Positions 9,039 to 17,790 of a DNA stretch of 64,000 nucleotides are shown here, in pieces (position 1 is the first letter of the stretch; each line of letters opens with the position of its first letter). Position numbers and translations under genes: made by a program. The notes beneath the pieces are model-generated. The model did no database searches. It was not told the origin of the DNA and saw nothing but the letters and a program-made list of their open reading frames with translations. Source of the DNA: Clostridium sp. Ade.TY (GTDB taxonomy: Bacteria > Bacillota > Clostridia > Clostridiales > Clostridiaceae); contig NZ_AVSV01000017.1 in NCBI RefSeq assembly GCF_000498355.1, positions 19,158 to 83,157 on the forward strand. The letters are read 5' to 3'.

Positions 9039-10289
9039 TTAAGTATATATTCTTACTTTTAAGATTCTATTTTTTTCAACTTCTTCGACTACAAATCTTA
9101 TCTTTCCAATCATAACTTCTTGCCCACTACTTGGAATTGTACCAAGTTCTCCAATGATAAGACCTCCAACAGAATCAAATTCTTCTGATTCCATATTAAC
9201 ACCTATAAGATCACTTATATCATCCAATCTAGCACTTCCATCAACAACATATTCATCCTCTTTAATGACTTCAATCATTTCTCTCTCTTTATCATATTCG
9301 TCTTCGATATCTCCAACTATTTCTTCAACTAAATCTTCAATTGTAACAATACCAACAGTTCCACCGTATTCATCAAGAACAACGGCCATATGATTTCTAG
9401 ATTTTTTCATTTCATTAAAAAGTTCAATTATCTTTTTAAACTCAAATGTATATAAAGGTTCACGCATGTATTTCTTAGCATCAAATTCTCCACCTTCATA
9501 TCCCGCCATAATAAGATCCTTAACATTAATGATTCCAACTATATCATCTATAGTGTCATCATAAACAGGTATTCTTGAAAATTGATCTTCTTTTATTACT
9601 TTCATAAGTTCTTCATAACTTGAATTAATCTCTACAGCAGTAACATCTACCCTTTGAACCATTACATCTTTAACTTGTAAATCACCAAAATCAAAAACGT
9701 TAAATATCATTTCTTTTTCAACATCTTCAAGTACGCCTTCTTCTTCGCTTACTCCAACCATTGTTTTAAGTTCTTCTTCAGTAATAAATGGTTCTGTAGC
9801 TTTAGGGTCACCCCCTAAAAGCCTAATAAAAACTGATGATATAACAGTAAATATTGAAACAAAAGGCTTAAATATTAAAACACAAAATTTTATTGGTTTA
9901 CTAACCTTTAAAGATACTTTTTCTGATTTTTGCTTCGCAATTGATTTAGGTGTAATTTCACCGAATATAAGAATAAGAACTGTCATTATTCCTGTAACAA
10001 TTGCAACTGCAGATTCACTTCCGCCTGAAATTTTAACAGCCAAAGAAGTTGCTATCGCTGATGAACCTATATTAACAATATTGTTTCCTATTAAAATAGC
10101 TCCTAAAAGCTTATTTGGATCTTCTATTAATTTCTCTACGAGCTTAGCTCCCTTTACTCCTTCTTCTACCATATGTCTAATTCTAATTTTGCTTAAAGAC
10201 ATTAAAGCAGTCTCTGACATTGAAAAGAATCCAGAAAGCATAAGTAGCACTATTAATAATATTATTTGCCCCGTATAACTAGAGTCCAA
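9039..10289 (-). CDS. CNNM/CorC-type membrane protein with DUF21, CBS pair and CorC domain
   Basis: A 416-residue protein of the so-called hemolysin/CorC family, linked in bacteria to Mg2+ or Co2+ efflux. Domain order: DUF21 membrane region (residues about 1-190, with GFFSMSETALMSLSK near 20 and GEITPKSIAKQK near 112), two CBS domains (about 205-330, with VKDVMVQRVDVTAV and MAVVLDEYGGTVGIVTIEDLVEEIVGDI), and a C-terminal CorC/HlyC domain (about 340-416). It stands alone. True hemolytic activity is not implied. Which cation it moves cannot be told from sequence. Confidence 0.93.
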   Translation of the reverse strand: MDSSYTGQIILLIVLLMLSGFFSMSETALMSLSKIRIRHMVEEGVKGAKLVEKLIEDPNKLLGAILIGNNIVNIGSSAIATSLAVKISGGSESAVAIVTGIMTVLILIFGEITPKSIAKQKSEKVSLKVSKPIKFCVLIFKPFVSIFTVISSVFIRLLGGDPKATEPFITEEELKTMVGVSEEEGVLEDVEKEMIFNVFDFGDLQVKDVMVQRVDVTAVEINSSYEELMKVIKEDQFSRIPVYDDTIDDIVGIINVKDLIMAGYEGGEFDAKKYMREPLYTFEFKKIIELFNEMKKSRNHMAVVLDEYGGTVGIVTIEDLVEEIVGDIEDEYDKEREMIEVIKEDEYVVDGSARLDDISDLIGVNMESEEFDSVGGLIIGELGTIPSSGQEVMIGKIRFVVEEVEKNRILKVRIYT

Positions 10290-10365
10290 AAGTTATCACT
10301 CTCCCATAATTCAAAATTAATTATATTATTTTCCATTATATCACAGAGAAAAAGATTTACATATA

Positions 10366-10395
10366 TACAAATTCAAACCTTTGGTTTGAATTTGT
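10366..10395. repeat. Inverted repeat downstream of the 10518 gene
   Basis: Thirteen-base arms (ACAAATTCAAACC and its complement) with a 3-4 base loop lie between two leftward genes. No good T-tract follows on either strand. It may be a weak terminator for the gene ending at 10518 or a site near the promoter of the CNNM gene. The rest of 10290-10517 is AT-rich with nothing I can name. Confidence 0.5.
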
Positions 10396-10517
10396 GAAAA
10401 TTTTAACTATTTTTCTCGCTATCGTTAACTTTTTAACAATACCTTGTATTTTTATGTCATAAAAAGTCTATTAATGCTAGTGTTTTTAATGCTTTGAAGT
10501 TTGTCGATTTTTGCTGG

Positions 10518-10907
10518 TTATTTTTTTAACAAATACTTTTTAGCTTCTAATTCTAATTTTTTTTCTAAATTTTCTACTAAGTAAGCCAAATTGTCTCTCC
10601 CTTTATTTTTTATCAAATCAACATTTTCTATTCCTATTTCCCTTATTTTATATGCCCAATCAATAACATTTTCTTTATTTTGCTTATTTTCATCATAATT
10701 TATAATTACAAAACCATTATTTGAATCTAAATTAACCTCTGTAACTCCATTTAACTTTGTTATAGCCATCTTTAAAAATTTTTCATACTTATTGTATTTG
10801 CTATTAACCTTTCTTAGACACTTAATTTCCATAATAATTTTGCCTCTTTCACATTTATACACATTTATTTTCACTAACTTACTTATTACCTTTGATTGCA
10901 TGCTCAT
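10518..10907 (-). CDS. Small protein with an HMA-like ferredoxin fold, metal cysteines absent
   Basis: A 129-residue protein of unknown function. Residues about 27-92 (IKCLRKVNSKYNKYEKFLKM through VIINYDENKQNKENVIDWAYKI) have the spacing of a heavy-metal-associated beta-alpha-beta domain, including the GVTEVNLD turn after helix 1. The usual CxxC metal site is not there, so I would not call it a metallochaperone. The C-terminal 30 residues are a charged helix. ATG 10907 has GGATGGAG upstream; a start at the methionine 26 codons later is possible. Stand-alone leftward gene. Confidence 0.6.
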   Translation of the reverse strand: MSMQSKVISKLVKINVYKCERGKIIMEIKCLRKVNSKYNKYEKFLKMAITKLNGVTEVNLDSNNGFVIINYDENKQNKENVIDWAYKIREIGIENVDLIKNKGRDNLAYLVENLEKKLELEAKKYLLKK

Positions 10908-11025
10908 AATACATTCTCCATCCTATTGAAATTTCAAAATTATATTAATTATTTATATTTCGACTATCATATGTATATTCGAAGTAATATACTTAATTTA
11001 TAGAATTTATTTGGAGGTGTTAGTT

Positions 11026-11589
11026 TTGAATATTTTAAATTCTTTTATAACTAATTTATGTGGAAATTTTAATAACGATGAGCAAATAAAACTAGAAATA
11101 GAGAAAAATAATTTAATACATCCTAAAGCTAGACATATAAACAAGGTTTGCAATGATAAAATTTCTAATATTCCTGATAATTTTAATGGATTTTTTGTGT
11201 TAGAAGAAAGCTATTATGAAATGGGAACATTCAAAAACTCTCTTCCACACTTATTTTTATTCACTTTAAATTCTGATGGAAATATTGTTTTAACTTCATA
11301 TGATATTCCTAGCGAAATAAAAAAAGAAGACTTTAGAAATGATAATTCTAATTTAAAAATGGATTTTAACCAGTTAAAAGTATCAGAAAAGTTTACTCCA
11401 ATGACTTATATTTATGAGAACGGTGAATTTAAAGGAGAAAGTATAAGTCACTTTACACCAGTTACAACCTTTATTTTAAAAGAAACTGTTAAAGATGGTA
11501 TTTTAGAAGTTAGTGAAGTGTTTAAAAAAGATGGGAAAATAACATTTGGCTTTGAAAGTCCTATAATTTATAAAAAAACTTTAGATTAA
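11026..11589 (+). CDS. Unknown protein, possible CpeT/CpcT-like fold
   Basis: The start is best placed at TTG 11026, seven bases after GGAGGTG; an upstream in-frame TTG lies inside that ribosome site. The 187-residue protein has no signal peptide or membrane segment. Its layout, with HPKARHINKV followed by GFFVLEESYYE and then alternating strands around PHLFLFTLNSDG, faintly recalls the CpeT/CpcT family (chromophore lyases in cyanobacteria, unknown roles elsewhere). That is a guess from pattern only. It is monocistronic, convergent with the permease gene. Confidence 0.7.
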   Translation: MNILNSFITNLCGNFNNDEQIKLEIEKNNLIHPKARHINKVCNDKISNIPDNFNGFFVLEESYYEMGTFKNSLPHLFLFTLNSDGNIVLTSYDIPSEIKKEDFRNDNSNLKMDFNQLKVSEKFTPMTYIYENGEFKGESISHFTPVTTFILKETVKDGILEVSEVFKKDGKITFGFESPIIYKKTLD

Positions 11590-11659
11590 AATATATTAAA
11601 TATCAAAAATTAAATTATTTTACTTATAAATAAAGATTTTTTTATCTTTTATTTCTAAA

Positions 11660-11700
11660 AAAATAAGGATATACTCAAATTTTTGAGTATATCCTTTATT
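11660..11700. terminator. Bidirectional terminator between 11026 gene and permease
   Basis: AAGGATATACTCA / TGAGTATATCCTT (11667-11698) form a 13-bp stem with a short AT loop, with T-runs outward on both sides. It serves both convergent genes. Confidence 0.88.
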
Positions 11701-11701
11701 A

Positions 11702-13039
11702 TTATTCTATAACTTCATATTTACTGCCTTTGTATTTCCAAAATAATATTCCTGAGATTAATAGTATTACACAAAATAATGTATAAATCCAAAATAATTG
11801 ATTTCCCATACTTCCAAATAATATTATAAGTGAACCTAAAGTTGCTAATATTGGATTTATTAAACCTCTCCAAACACCTTTTATCTCTCCACTTCTTCCC
11901 ATTTTAAATACTTTTATATATAAAAGTATATATAAAACATAATTTATAGTTATTGATATTTCTGATATATCAGAGTTTGGTAAAACTCCAAACTTTTGAG
12001 TTATGTAATGAATTATAACCCAAAATAAAACTACAACTAATGAAACTATGGCAGAGTTTACTGGCATTCCTATTTTTTCATTTATCTTTGATACTTTATC
12101 TGATTTAGGAAACATTCCTCTTATAGCAAGTGAATACGGTGATCTTATTATTCCCATAATAAGTCCATTAACTGTTCCCATTATTGATATTATTACAAAT
12201 GTTATAAATACTTTAGCTCCCATTGGTCCAAGTATTTTATTTGCTGCCAAATCAACATGCGCATCTCCAAGATTCATAACTGAATCTACACCAATAAATG
12301 TACTTATTCCAACGAAATAAGCTATGTATATTATTAATATAAATAATGGTGCTATAATTAAAGCTTTAGGTAAGTTCTTTTTTGGATCTTTTATCTCATG
12401 ACCTATAGCTGTTGCTACTATCCATCCATCAAAAGAAAATGCTATTGGTGCAATGGCTGAAATCCACCCTATAGATTGCATATTAGTAACTTCCGAAACT
12501 GATATACTTTGTACATCTCCATACATAATTCCTACTATAGCCATAAGTATTAAAGGAATTAATTTTATTATAGTAGAAGCATTTTGAAAATATCCTCCAA
12601 GTCTTGCTGATAATATATTAAAGAAATATAATATTCCAACAACTGCTAATCCTATTAATATTTGAATTTCTAAAGTTCCATCTATACCAAATAACATACA
12701 TGTATATATTCCAGTAACCCATGAAACAACTGCTATAAGCGTTGGATAATATAAAAGTGTATGGAACCAACCAAATGAACATGCTATAGATTTATTATAA
12801 GATTCCTCTGCATAAGATATTATTCCTCCTGCTTTTGAATTACGAGCTGCAAGCTCTGATACTGTAAGACTTCCAAATATAATTCCAAGAGCTGCTATAC
12901 AAAATACTAAAACTCCAAGGCTTACACTCCCACCTGTTGCTATAAGTATATTATCACTCTTAAAAAATATACCTGAACCTATAACTACTCCAACAATCAT
13001 TGCTATTGCTGTAAATAGCCCATACTTATTTTTATTCAA
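11702..13039 (-). CDS. APC-superfamily amino acid permease
   Basis: A 445-residue, 12-segment membrane protein of the amino acid/polyamine/cation superfamily. The N-terminal GVVIGSGIFFKSDNI (residues about 17-31) is the APC substrate-backbone motif, and FDGWIVATAIGHEIKDPKKNLPKA near 203-226 (read in pieces) is typical of the LAT/SteT-like group of exchangers. Substrate not determinable. The start is TTG 13039, preceded by a GGGGGG ribosome site. Convergent terminator downstream; a promoter and a dyad lie upstream at 13092-13140. Confidence 0.92.
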   Translation of the reverse strand: MNKNKYGLFTAIAMIVGVVIGSGIFFKSDNILIATGGSVSLGVLVFCIAALGIIFGSLTVSELAARNSKAGGIISYAEESYNKSIACSFGWFHTLLYYPTLIAVVSWVTGIYTCMLFGIDGTLEIQILIGLAVVGILYFFNILSARLGGYFQNASTIIKLIPLILMAIVGIMYGDVQSISVSEVTNMQSIGWISAIAPIAFSFDGWIVATAIGHEIKDPKKNLPKALIIAPLFILIIYIAYFVGISTFIGVDSVMNLGDAHVDLAANKILGPMGAKVFITFVIISIMGTVNGLIMGIIRSPYSLAIRGMFPKSDKVSKINEKIGMPVNSAIVSLVVVLFWVIIHYITQKFGVLPNSDISEISITINYVLYILLYIKVFKMGRSGEIKGVWRGLINPILATLGSLIILFGSMGNQLFWIYTLFCVILLISGILFWKYKGSKYEVIE

Positions 13040-13091
13040 TTTTATCCCCCCCAGTCCCTTTATTTAAAATAAGTTTTTGCTGTATTATAAA

Positions 13092-13140
13092 AGTATATAA
13101 TATAAAATGTTTATTGTGAATAATTTGTTACAAACAAATT
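13092..13140 (-). promoter_or_regulatory. Promoter of the permease gene with an adjoining perfect dyad
   Basis: On the minus strand TTCACA (13120-13115) and TATACT (13097-13092) are 17 bp apart, a good sigma-A promoter. Abutting the -35 box upstream is the palindrome AATTTGTTACAAACAAATT (13122-13140; 8-bp arms, 3-base centre), a likely regulator site. The remaining divergent space 13141-13410 is AT-rich with no other structure I can support. Confidence 0.55.
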
Positions 13141-13426
13141 TTATTGTGTTCCTATATAAATAGATTTTTAATAATTTATTTATTCTTTCTTGGCTTTTTA
13201 TTTAGCTTTATACTAGAATTTATAAGATTTAATTTATAAAAATTATTTTTAAATATTTTATAAATTATAATAGGTAGAATATTATATTATTTATAAAATT
13301 ATAATATTTTACTTATTGTTAAGTTTACATTATAATTCTAGGTGTTCAAGTAATTATTTTCGAAAAAATTATCTTAATCGATTTAAATATATTAAAAACT
13401 AAAGATAAGAAGGTGAGAACTTAAGT

Positions 13427-14443
13427 ATGAAAAAATACTTAGATAAATTAAAGAATTATCCAATAGGAATTAGTGGAACTTGCCTAGCATTTATAACGTT
13501 AAGTAATTCCTGGAAAATAAAAGGTATAAATTATTTTAAACCTATAGCAATTACTCTTGCAGTCTGTATGTTAATTCTAATGTTAATAAGACTAATAAGA
13601 TTCCCTAAAGTTATGTTTGAAGAATTAAAAAATCCTGTTACAGGTACTTTCTATCCAACTATGGGTATGGTAGTTTGGTTAATATCATCATTTTTCTATT
13701 CATCTTTCCCAGTTGTTTGTAGTTATTTATGGATTGCTGCAGTAATATATCATTACGCAATAGTAATTTTCTATACAATAATAAGATTTAAAGAAAAAAA
13801 TTTTAATAATATAATGCCAACTTGTTTTATTGTATATACAGGTATGATAACAGGTAGTGTCGCTAGTAAAGGAATGGATGGTGTTATTCCTCAAATTCCA
13901 CAAATAGCTCACTTCATGCTTATGTTTGGATTTATCTTCTACACATTATTACTACCAGTAGTACTTTACATTGTATTCAGAAGTGAAAAATTAGATGACC
14001 ACAAGCTTCCAACAGTAGGTATAATTTGTTCACCAGCTCCACTTGGAGTAGTTGGAATATTAACAATAGAACCAAATCCAAATAAATATATGCTAGCTTG
14101 GTTAGTTATTACAGGTTTAATATTACTTGTAGTTGTTTATGGATATATATTGAAACTATTTAAAGAAGGCTTTAAACCATCTTATGCAGCATTTACATTC
14201 CCCCTTGCAATTGCAACACTTGCAGCTTACAAGTTATCATCTTACTGCATAGGATTAGGAAACATCGTTTTAGGCGATATTTTTAGATTCTTAGGAGATA
14301 TAGAAATCTTTATAGCAACTTATGTAGTACTATTTGTATTACTAAACTTCCTTAATATGTTTGTTAAAGCTATAAGTCCTAAAGCTTACACATATATAGA
14401 AAAAGAGGAAGAACTAATAGGAGGTTCTTTATACTCCAAATAA
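13427..14443 (+). CDS. TDT/SLAC1-family transporter (TehA-like)
   Basis: A 338-residue protein with about ten membrane segments of the tellurite-resistance/dicarboxylate (TDT, SLAC1/TehA) family. The family phenylalanine/glycine helices can be seen in NPVTGTFYPTMGMVVWLIS near residue 67 and SPAPLGVVGILTIEPN near 201. Members carry anions such as malate, sulfite or chloride; substrate here is open. Interesting only by distance: sulfite reduction genes are elsewhere in the window. RBS AAGGTGAG precedes ATG 13427. Monocistronic. Confidence 0.85.
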   Translation: MKKYLDKLKNYPIGISGTCLAFITLSNSWKIKGINYFKPIAITLAVCMLILMLIRLIRFPKVMFEELKNPVTGTFYPTMGMVVWLISSFFYSSFPVVCSYLWIAAVIYHYAIVIFYTIIRFKEKNFNNIMPTCFIVYTGMITGSVASKGMDGVIPQIPQIAHFMLMFGFIFYTLLLPVVLYIVFRSEKLDDHKLPTVGIICSPAPLGVVGILTIEPNPNKYMLAWLVITGLILLVVVYGYILKLFKEGFKPSYAAFTFPLAIATLAAYKLSSYCIGLGNIVLGDIFRFLGDIEIFIATYVVLFVLLNFLNMFVKAISPKAYTYIEKEEELIGGSLYSK

Positions 14444-14468
14444 AATAACTAACTTTTAAATTTATAAT

Positions 14469-14501
14469 AAAAAAGAGACATAAAATATGTCTCTTTTTTT
14501 C
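14469..14501. terminator. Bidirectional terminator between TDT gene and ketopantoate-reductase paralogue
   Basis: AAAAAAGAGACATA / TATGTCTCTTTTTTT forms a short-loop hairpin with A- and T-runs outside, shared by the convergent genes. Confidence 0.9.
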
Positions 14502-14504
14502 TAT

Positions 14505-15446
14505 TTATTTTACTAATAACTGCTCTTTTGCATGAATAAAACTAGTAATTAAATCATTATATGGTGTATTTATATTTAATTCTTTAGCTTTTCTTGATAC
14601 ATATCCATTAATATAATCAATTTCTGTAAGACGATGATGTTGAATTAAATCTTGATGCATTGATGGATAGTGTTCTCCAGCTTGACTTGGATCATAAATC
14701 GCTTCAATTCCCTTAGCAACTTCTTCAACATCAAGTTTTACTCCATAAGTGTTAGCAACTTCTGAGAATTCACTAATTATTTTACGTATAATGCTTGATG
14801 CTTCTTTTATTTCACCAAATTCTTTTATATTACAATCTAAAATTGTACAACAACTATTTAATGTTCCATTAACACAAGCTTTACGCCATATTGAAAATAA
14901 AACATTTTCGCTATAGTGTGCTTTTAATCCAGCATTATTTAATACTTCACATATTTTTTTTGCTTCATCTTCCATATTAGGATAAATATTTTGTACCTCT
15001 AAACTACCATCACCAGTTAATGTAACATGTCCTGCTCCTACTAATCCAGCTGTCCATAAAGTTACTCCCATAAAAATATTTTTTTTATCAACATGTTTTG
15101 CAACTGTATCTTCATGTCCTAATCCATTTAATAAACATAATACTTTTGTATCTTTACCCAAAATTCCTTTTATAGACTCTAACATACTTTCAAGACCCAT
15201 TGATTTAGTAAAAAGTATAACTAAATCTGGTATTTCCTTTGCATCTTGTGGTAATACAGCTGGAATTTTAACTTGTTTAGTTGTTCCATTTTCATCAATT
15301 GTTAACCCATTCTTATTAATAGTATCCACATGCTCCTTCCAAGCATCTATTAATACAACTTGGTTACCTGCCTCATGTAACATGTATCCAAAACGTGAGC
15401 CCATTGCGCCGGCTCCAGCAATTGCAATTTTCATTTGATACTTCAC
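14505..15446 (-). CDS. 2-dehydropantoate 2-reductase family protein (PanE/ApbA-like)
   Basis: A 313-residue ketopantoate-reductase-family enzyme: an N-terminal NADPH Rossmann domain with IAIAGAGAMGSRFG (residues about 7-20) and a C-terminal all-helical domain with the conserved lysine region SIWRKACVNGTLN near 183 and the substrate serine/asparagine region following. PanE reduces ketopantoate to pantoate in CoA synthesis, but the family also contains paralogues of unknown substrate. It is the second gene of a two-gene leftward operon behind an EIIC-only PTS protein, 30 bp away, so it may act on the product that protein imports. RBS GGAGAG supports ATG 15446. Confidence 0.88.
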   Translation of the reverse strand: MKYQMKIAIAGAGAMGSRFGYMLHEAGNQVVLIDAWKEHVDTINKNGLTIDENGTTKQVKIPAVLPQDAKEIPDLVILFTKSMGLESMLESIKGILGKDTKVLCLLNGLGHEDTVAKHVDKKNIFMGVTLWTAGLVGAGHVTLTGDGSLEVQNIYPNMEDEAKKICEVLNNAGLKAHYSENVLFSIWRKACVNGTLNSCCTILDCNIKEFGEIKEASSIIRKIISEFSEVANTYGVKLDVEEVAKGIEAIYDPSQAGEHYPSMHQDLIQHHRLTEIDYINGYVSRKAKELNINTPYNDLITSFIHAKEQLLVK

Positions 15447-15476
15447 TCTCCTATTCTCATTAGTTAATTTTATAAA

Positions 15477-16541
15477 TTAAATGTATTTAAAGATATCGTT
15501 CTCATATAAGTGTATAACTTTTCTAAAGAATAAATCAATAAAATATCCACCTACAAATGGTATTATAAAGAATGCCATTATAACACCAAAGATTGTTCCT
15601 CCAAATCCTTCGGTTGCTCCATTAATTGCTGCTATTGGTCCAACTAATCCTACAATTCCAAATCCAGCACTACTTGGTGTACCTAAAATATTAAATATAT
15701 AAGCTCCTATACCACTTAAAATTCCATTTGCTATAACAGGAACCGATAATATTGGATGTTCAACTAAATTAGGCATCATCATTTTCATTGCTCCTAATAA
15801 AACTGCAAGTGTTACTCCACTTTGATTTACTCTTCTAGAGCCTATAACTAAAATTGCTGTACAAGCAGTAACTCCTATTGCTGCTGCTCCAGCTCCTAAT
15901 CCTGTAACTCCTATTGCAATACCTATTGCAACAGTTGAAATTGGTGAAATAATTAATATTGAGAATGAAATACTAATTAATATAGACATTAATAATGGTT
16001 GTAAAGTTGTAAATGTATTAATTAAATTTCCTATTGCTATAGTTATTTGTCTTACATAAGGTAACATAAATAAACCTACAGCTCCAACTCCCGCACCTGC
16101 AATAATAGGTAATAATAAAATAGTTAAAGAGCCAAGTTTATCTCCTATTAATCTAATAACAAAAACAGCTATAAAAGAAACTAACATTATATTTATTAAG
16201 TCTCCAATTCCAACTAGCTGTATTCCCGTTTCTGTTACTTTATAAGCACCAGATCCTAAAAATGCTGCTGCCCCAACAATTACTGATTGCATAGCATTAA
16301 ATTTAAATTGTAAACCAACTAACGTTCCAACAAGAACTGGAACTACGAACTGCATTATGCTTACAACATTATAAAGGCTAGAGAATATAGGTGAGTACAC
16401 TTTTAAAGCTTTAAATATTTCTCCTAAAATAGCATTAGGAATTAATCCAACAACTATTCCAGTTGCTGTTCCTGCAAGAACTTTGTCTAAGTAATCCTTA
16501 GGTGTCAATTTAATTTTTTCAACTGTACTACTTTTAGTCAT
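15477..16541 (-). CDS. EIIC-only PTS-type membrane protein (PF13303-like)
   Basis: A 354-residue hydrophobic protein with about ten segments and the Gly/Ala-rich pattern of the PTS_EIIC_2 family, including TATGIVVGLIPNAILGEI near residue 22 and LGTPSSAGFGIVGLVGPIAAINGATEGFGG near the C-terminus (in part). ATG 16541 has AAGGAAGAAGGGAG upstream; the in-frame TTG seven codons earlier is before that site. No EIIA or EIIB domain is encoded nearby, so phosphorylation-coupled sugar transport is unproven. It forms an operon with a PanE-like reductase, which hints at a carboxylic or hydroxy-acid substrate; that is inference. Confidence 0.8.
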   Translation of the reverse strand: MTKSSTVEKIKLTPKDYLDKVLAGTATGIVVGLIPNAILGEIFKALKVYSPIFSSLYNVVSIMQFVVPVLVGTLVGLQFKFNAMQSVIVGAAAFLGSGAYKVTETGIQLVGIGDLINIMLVSFIAVFVIRLIGDKLGSLTILLLPIIAGAGVGAVGLFMLPYVRQITIAIGNLINTFTTLQPLLMSILISISFSILIISPISTVAIGIAIGVTGLGAGAAAIGVTACTAILVIGSRRVNQSGVTLAVLLGAMKMMMPNLVEHPILSVPVIANGILSGIGAYIFNILGTPSSAGFGIVGLVGPIAAINGATEGFGGTIFGVIMAFFIIPFVGGYFIDLFFRKVIHLYENDIFKYI

Positions 16542-16823
16542 TTTTCTCCCTTCTTCCTTCAATTTAATCGTTTACTCTATAATATTCTATCACATATAAA
16601 AAATTATATGTAAAATATTATAATATTTTGGATAATATTTCTTTTTAATTTTAATTATATTAATTTTTATATAATAAATTTATTATTTATCTTTCTAATA
16701 TGTGCTTTATACATTTTTTTATACCTCTTACTTCTACATACATACCACTTAATCTATTTCTCTATGTATAAATAGTTATTAATACTATAATATTCCTATA
16801 ATCAATAAATAAGGAGAGGCTTT

Positions 16824-17273
16824 ATGAAGATAAATATAGATGTAAATGAAAGTTATAAAGACCTAGAAGTAGTAGTTAAAACACCTAAAATTACAAATGA
16901 AGTAACAAGTATTTTGAAAAAATTAAAGTTACAGCAACAAAAAAATATTATAGGAAATAAAAACGAAAAAATTTATATTTTAAATCCAAAAGATATTTTA
17001 ATTTTTTACACATCTTCTCAAAAGGTATTAGCTGATACTTTAGAGAATAGCTTTGAAATAAAAATGAAGCTTTATGAAATAGAAGAACTATTGAAAGATA
17101 CCTCTTTTGTTAGAATTTCAAAGTTTTCTATTGTTAATGTAACTAAAATTAAAAATATAGAATTATCTTTTAATGGATATTTAATAGTAAATCTAATTAA
17201 TGGAAAGCAAGAATCTATATCAAGAAGATATACGCAAAAAGTAAAAGATTTTATAAAAATGGGAGGTTATTAA
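16824..17273 (+). CDS. LytTR-domain DNA-binding regulator
   Basis: A 149-residue regulator without a receiver domain. Its C-terminal two thirds (about 50-145) is a LytTR domain: KIYILNPKDILIFYTSSQKV, then FVRISKFSIVNVTKIKNIE and the end ISRRYTQKVKDFIK. RBS AGGAGAGG precedes ATG 16824. The DUF3021 membrane protein starts one base after its stop. Such LytTR/inner-membrane-inhibitor pairs (LytTR regulatory systems) are known in Firmicutes: the membrane partner holds the regulator inactive. That mechanism is inferred here from family context. Confidence 0.88.
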   Translation: MKINIDVNESYKDLEVVVKTPKITNEVTSILKKLKLQQQKNIIGNKNEKIYILNPKDILIFYTSSQKVLADTLENSFEIKMKLYEIEELLKDTSFVRISKFSIVNVTKIKNIELSFNGYLIVNLINGKQESISRRYTQKVKDFIKMGGY

Positions 17274-17274
17274 A

Positions 17275-17700
17275 ATGAAACTTTTAATAAAATATTTGAA
17301 ATTACTTTTAAAAGGCATACCTATTGGAGTTTTTATAGGACAAGTTTTCTTTACTATATCAATAGTTTCTTTTAAATTTTCAGTAAATTGGGAATCAATA
17401 CTTTATGGTAATATAATTTCAGCGCTTATTGGAGCTTACTGTTATGGAACATCAATAACTTATACAATTGAAAAGTGGAGTTTATTAAAACAAACATTAA
17501 TTCAATGGACTCTATTATTACCATTTTTACCTCTTGCCTGGTACTTAGGTTGGATGCCGCGAACATTATTTGGCATTATATCTTTTATAATAGTTTATAT
17601 ATTAGTTATACTAGGATTTTGGCTTTTTTACAGAGCCAAGTACACAAAATATGTTAATGAAGTAAATGAAAGCTTAAAGGCTTGGAAACCAGATAAATAA
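17275..17700 (+). CDS. DUF3021 membrane protein, partner of the LytTR regulator
   Basis: A 141-residue protein with four predicted membrane helices (about residues 12-32, 44-63, 77-96, 101-121) and a short basic tail ending KYVNEVNESLKAWKPDK. This is the DUF3021 pattern. It starts one base after the LytTR gene stop, so translation is coupled. Likely role: membrane inhibitor of the LytTR protein. A degraded copy of its last codons survives at 25962-26021, pointing to a former second copy. Confidence 0.85.
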   Translation: MKLLIKYLKLLLKGIPIGVFIGQVFFTISIVSFKFSVNWESILYGNIISALIGAYCYGTSITYTIEKWSLLKQTLIQWTLLLPFLPLAWYLGWMPRTLFGIISFIIVYILVILGFWLFYRAKYTKYVNEVNESLKAWKPDK

Positions 17701-17709
17701 AAATAAAAT

Positions 17710-17746
17710 GGCTGTATCAATTAATAATTAATGATACAGCCTTATA
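17710..17746 (+). terminator. Terminator of the LytTR-DUF3021 operon
   Basis: GGCTGTATCA / TGATACAGCC (17710-17741) with an 11-12 base AT loop, 10 bp after the stop codon; the following T-tract is short and broken. Confidence 0.75.
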
Positions 17747-17790
17747 TATAAATTTTTAACTATTCCATAATATTGTTTTCACTTTTAAAA

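Noticed and set aside
9039..10289. Calling the CNNM/CBS protein a hemolysin
   Set aside because: The name is a historical label; the DUF21-CBS-CorC architecture points to cation transport.
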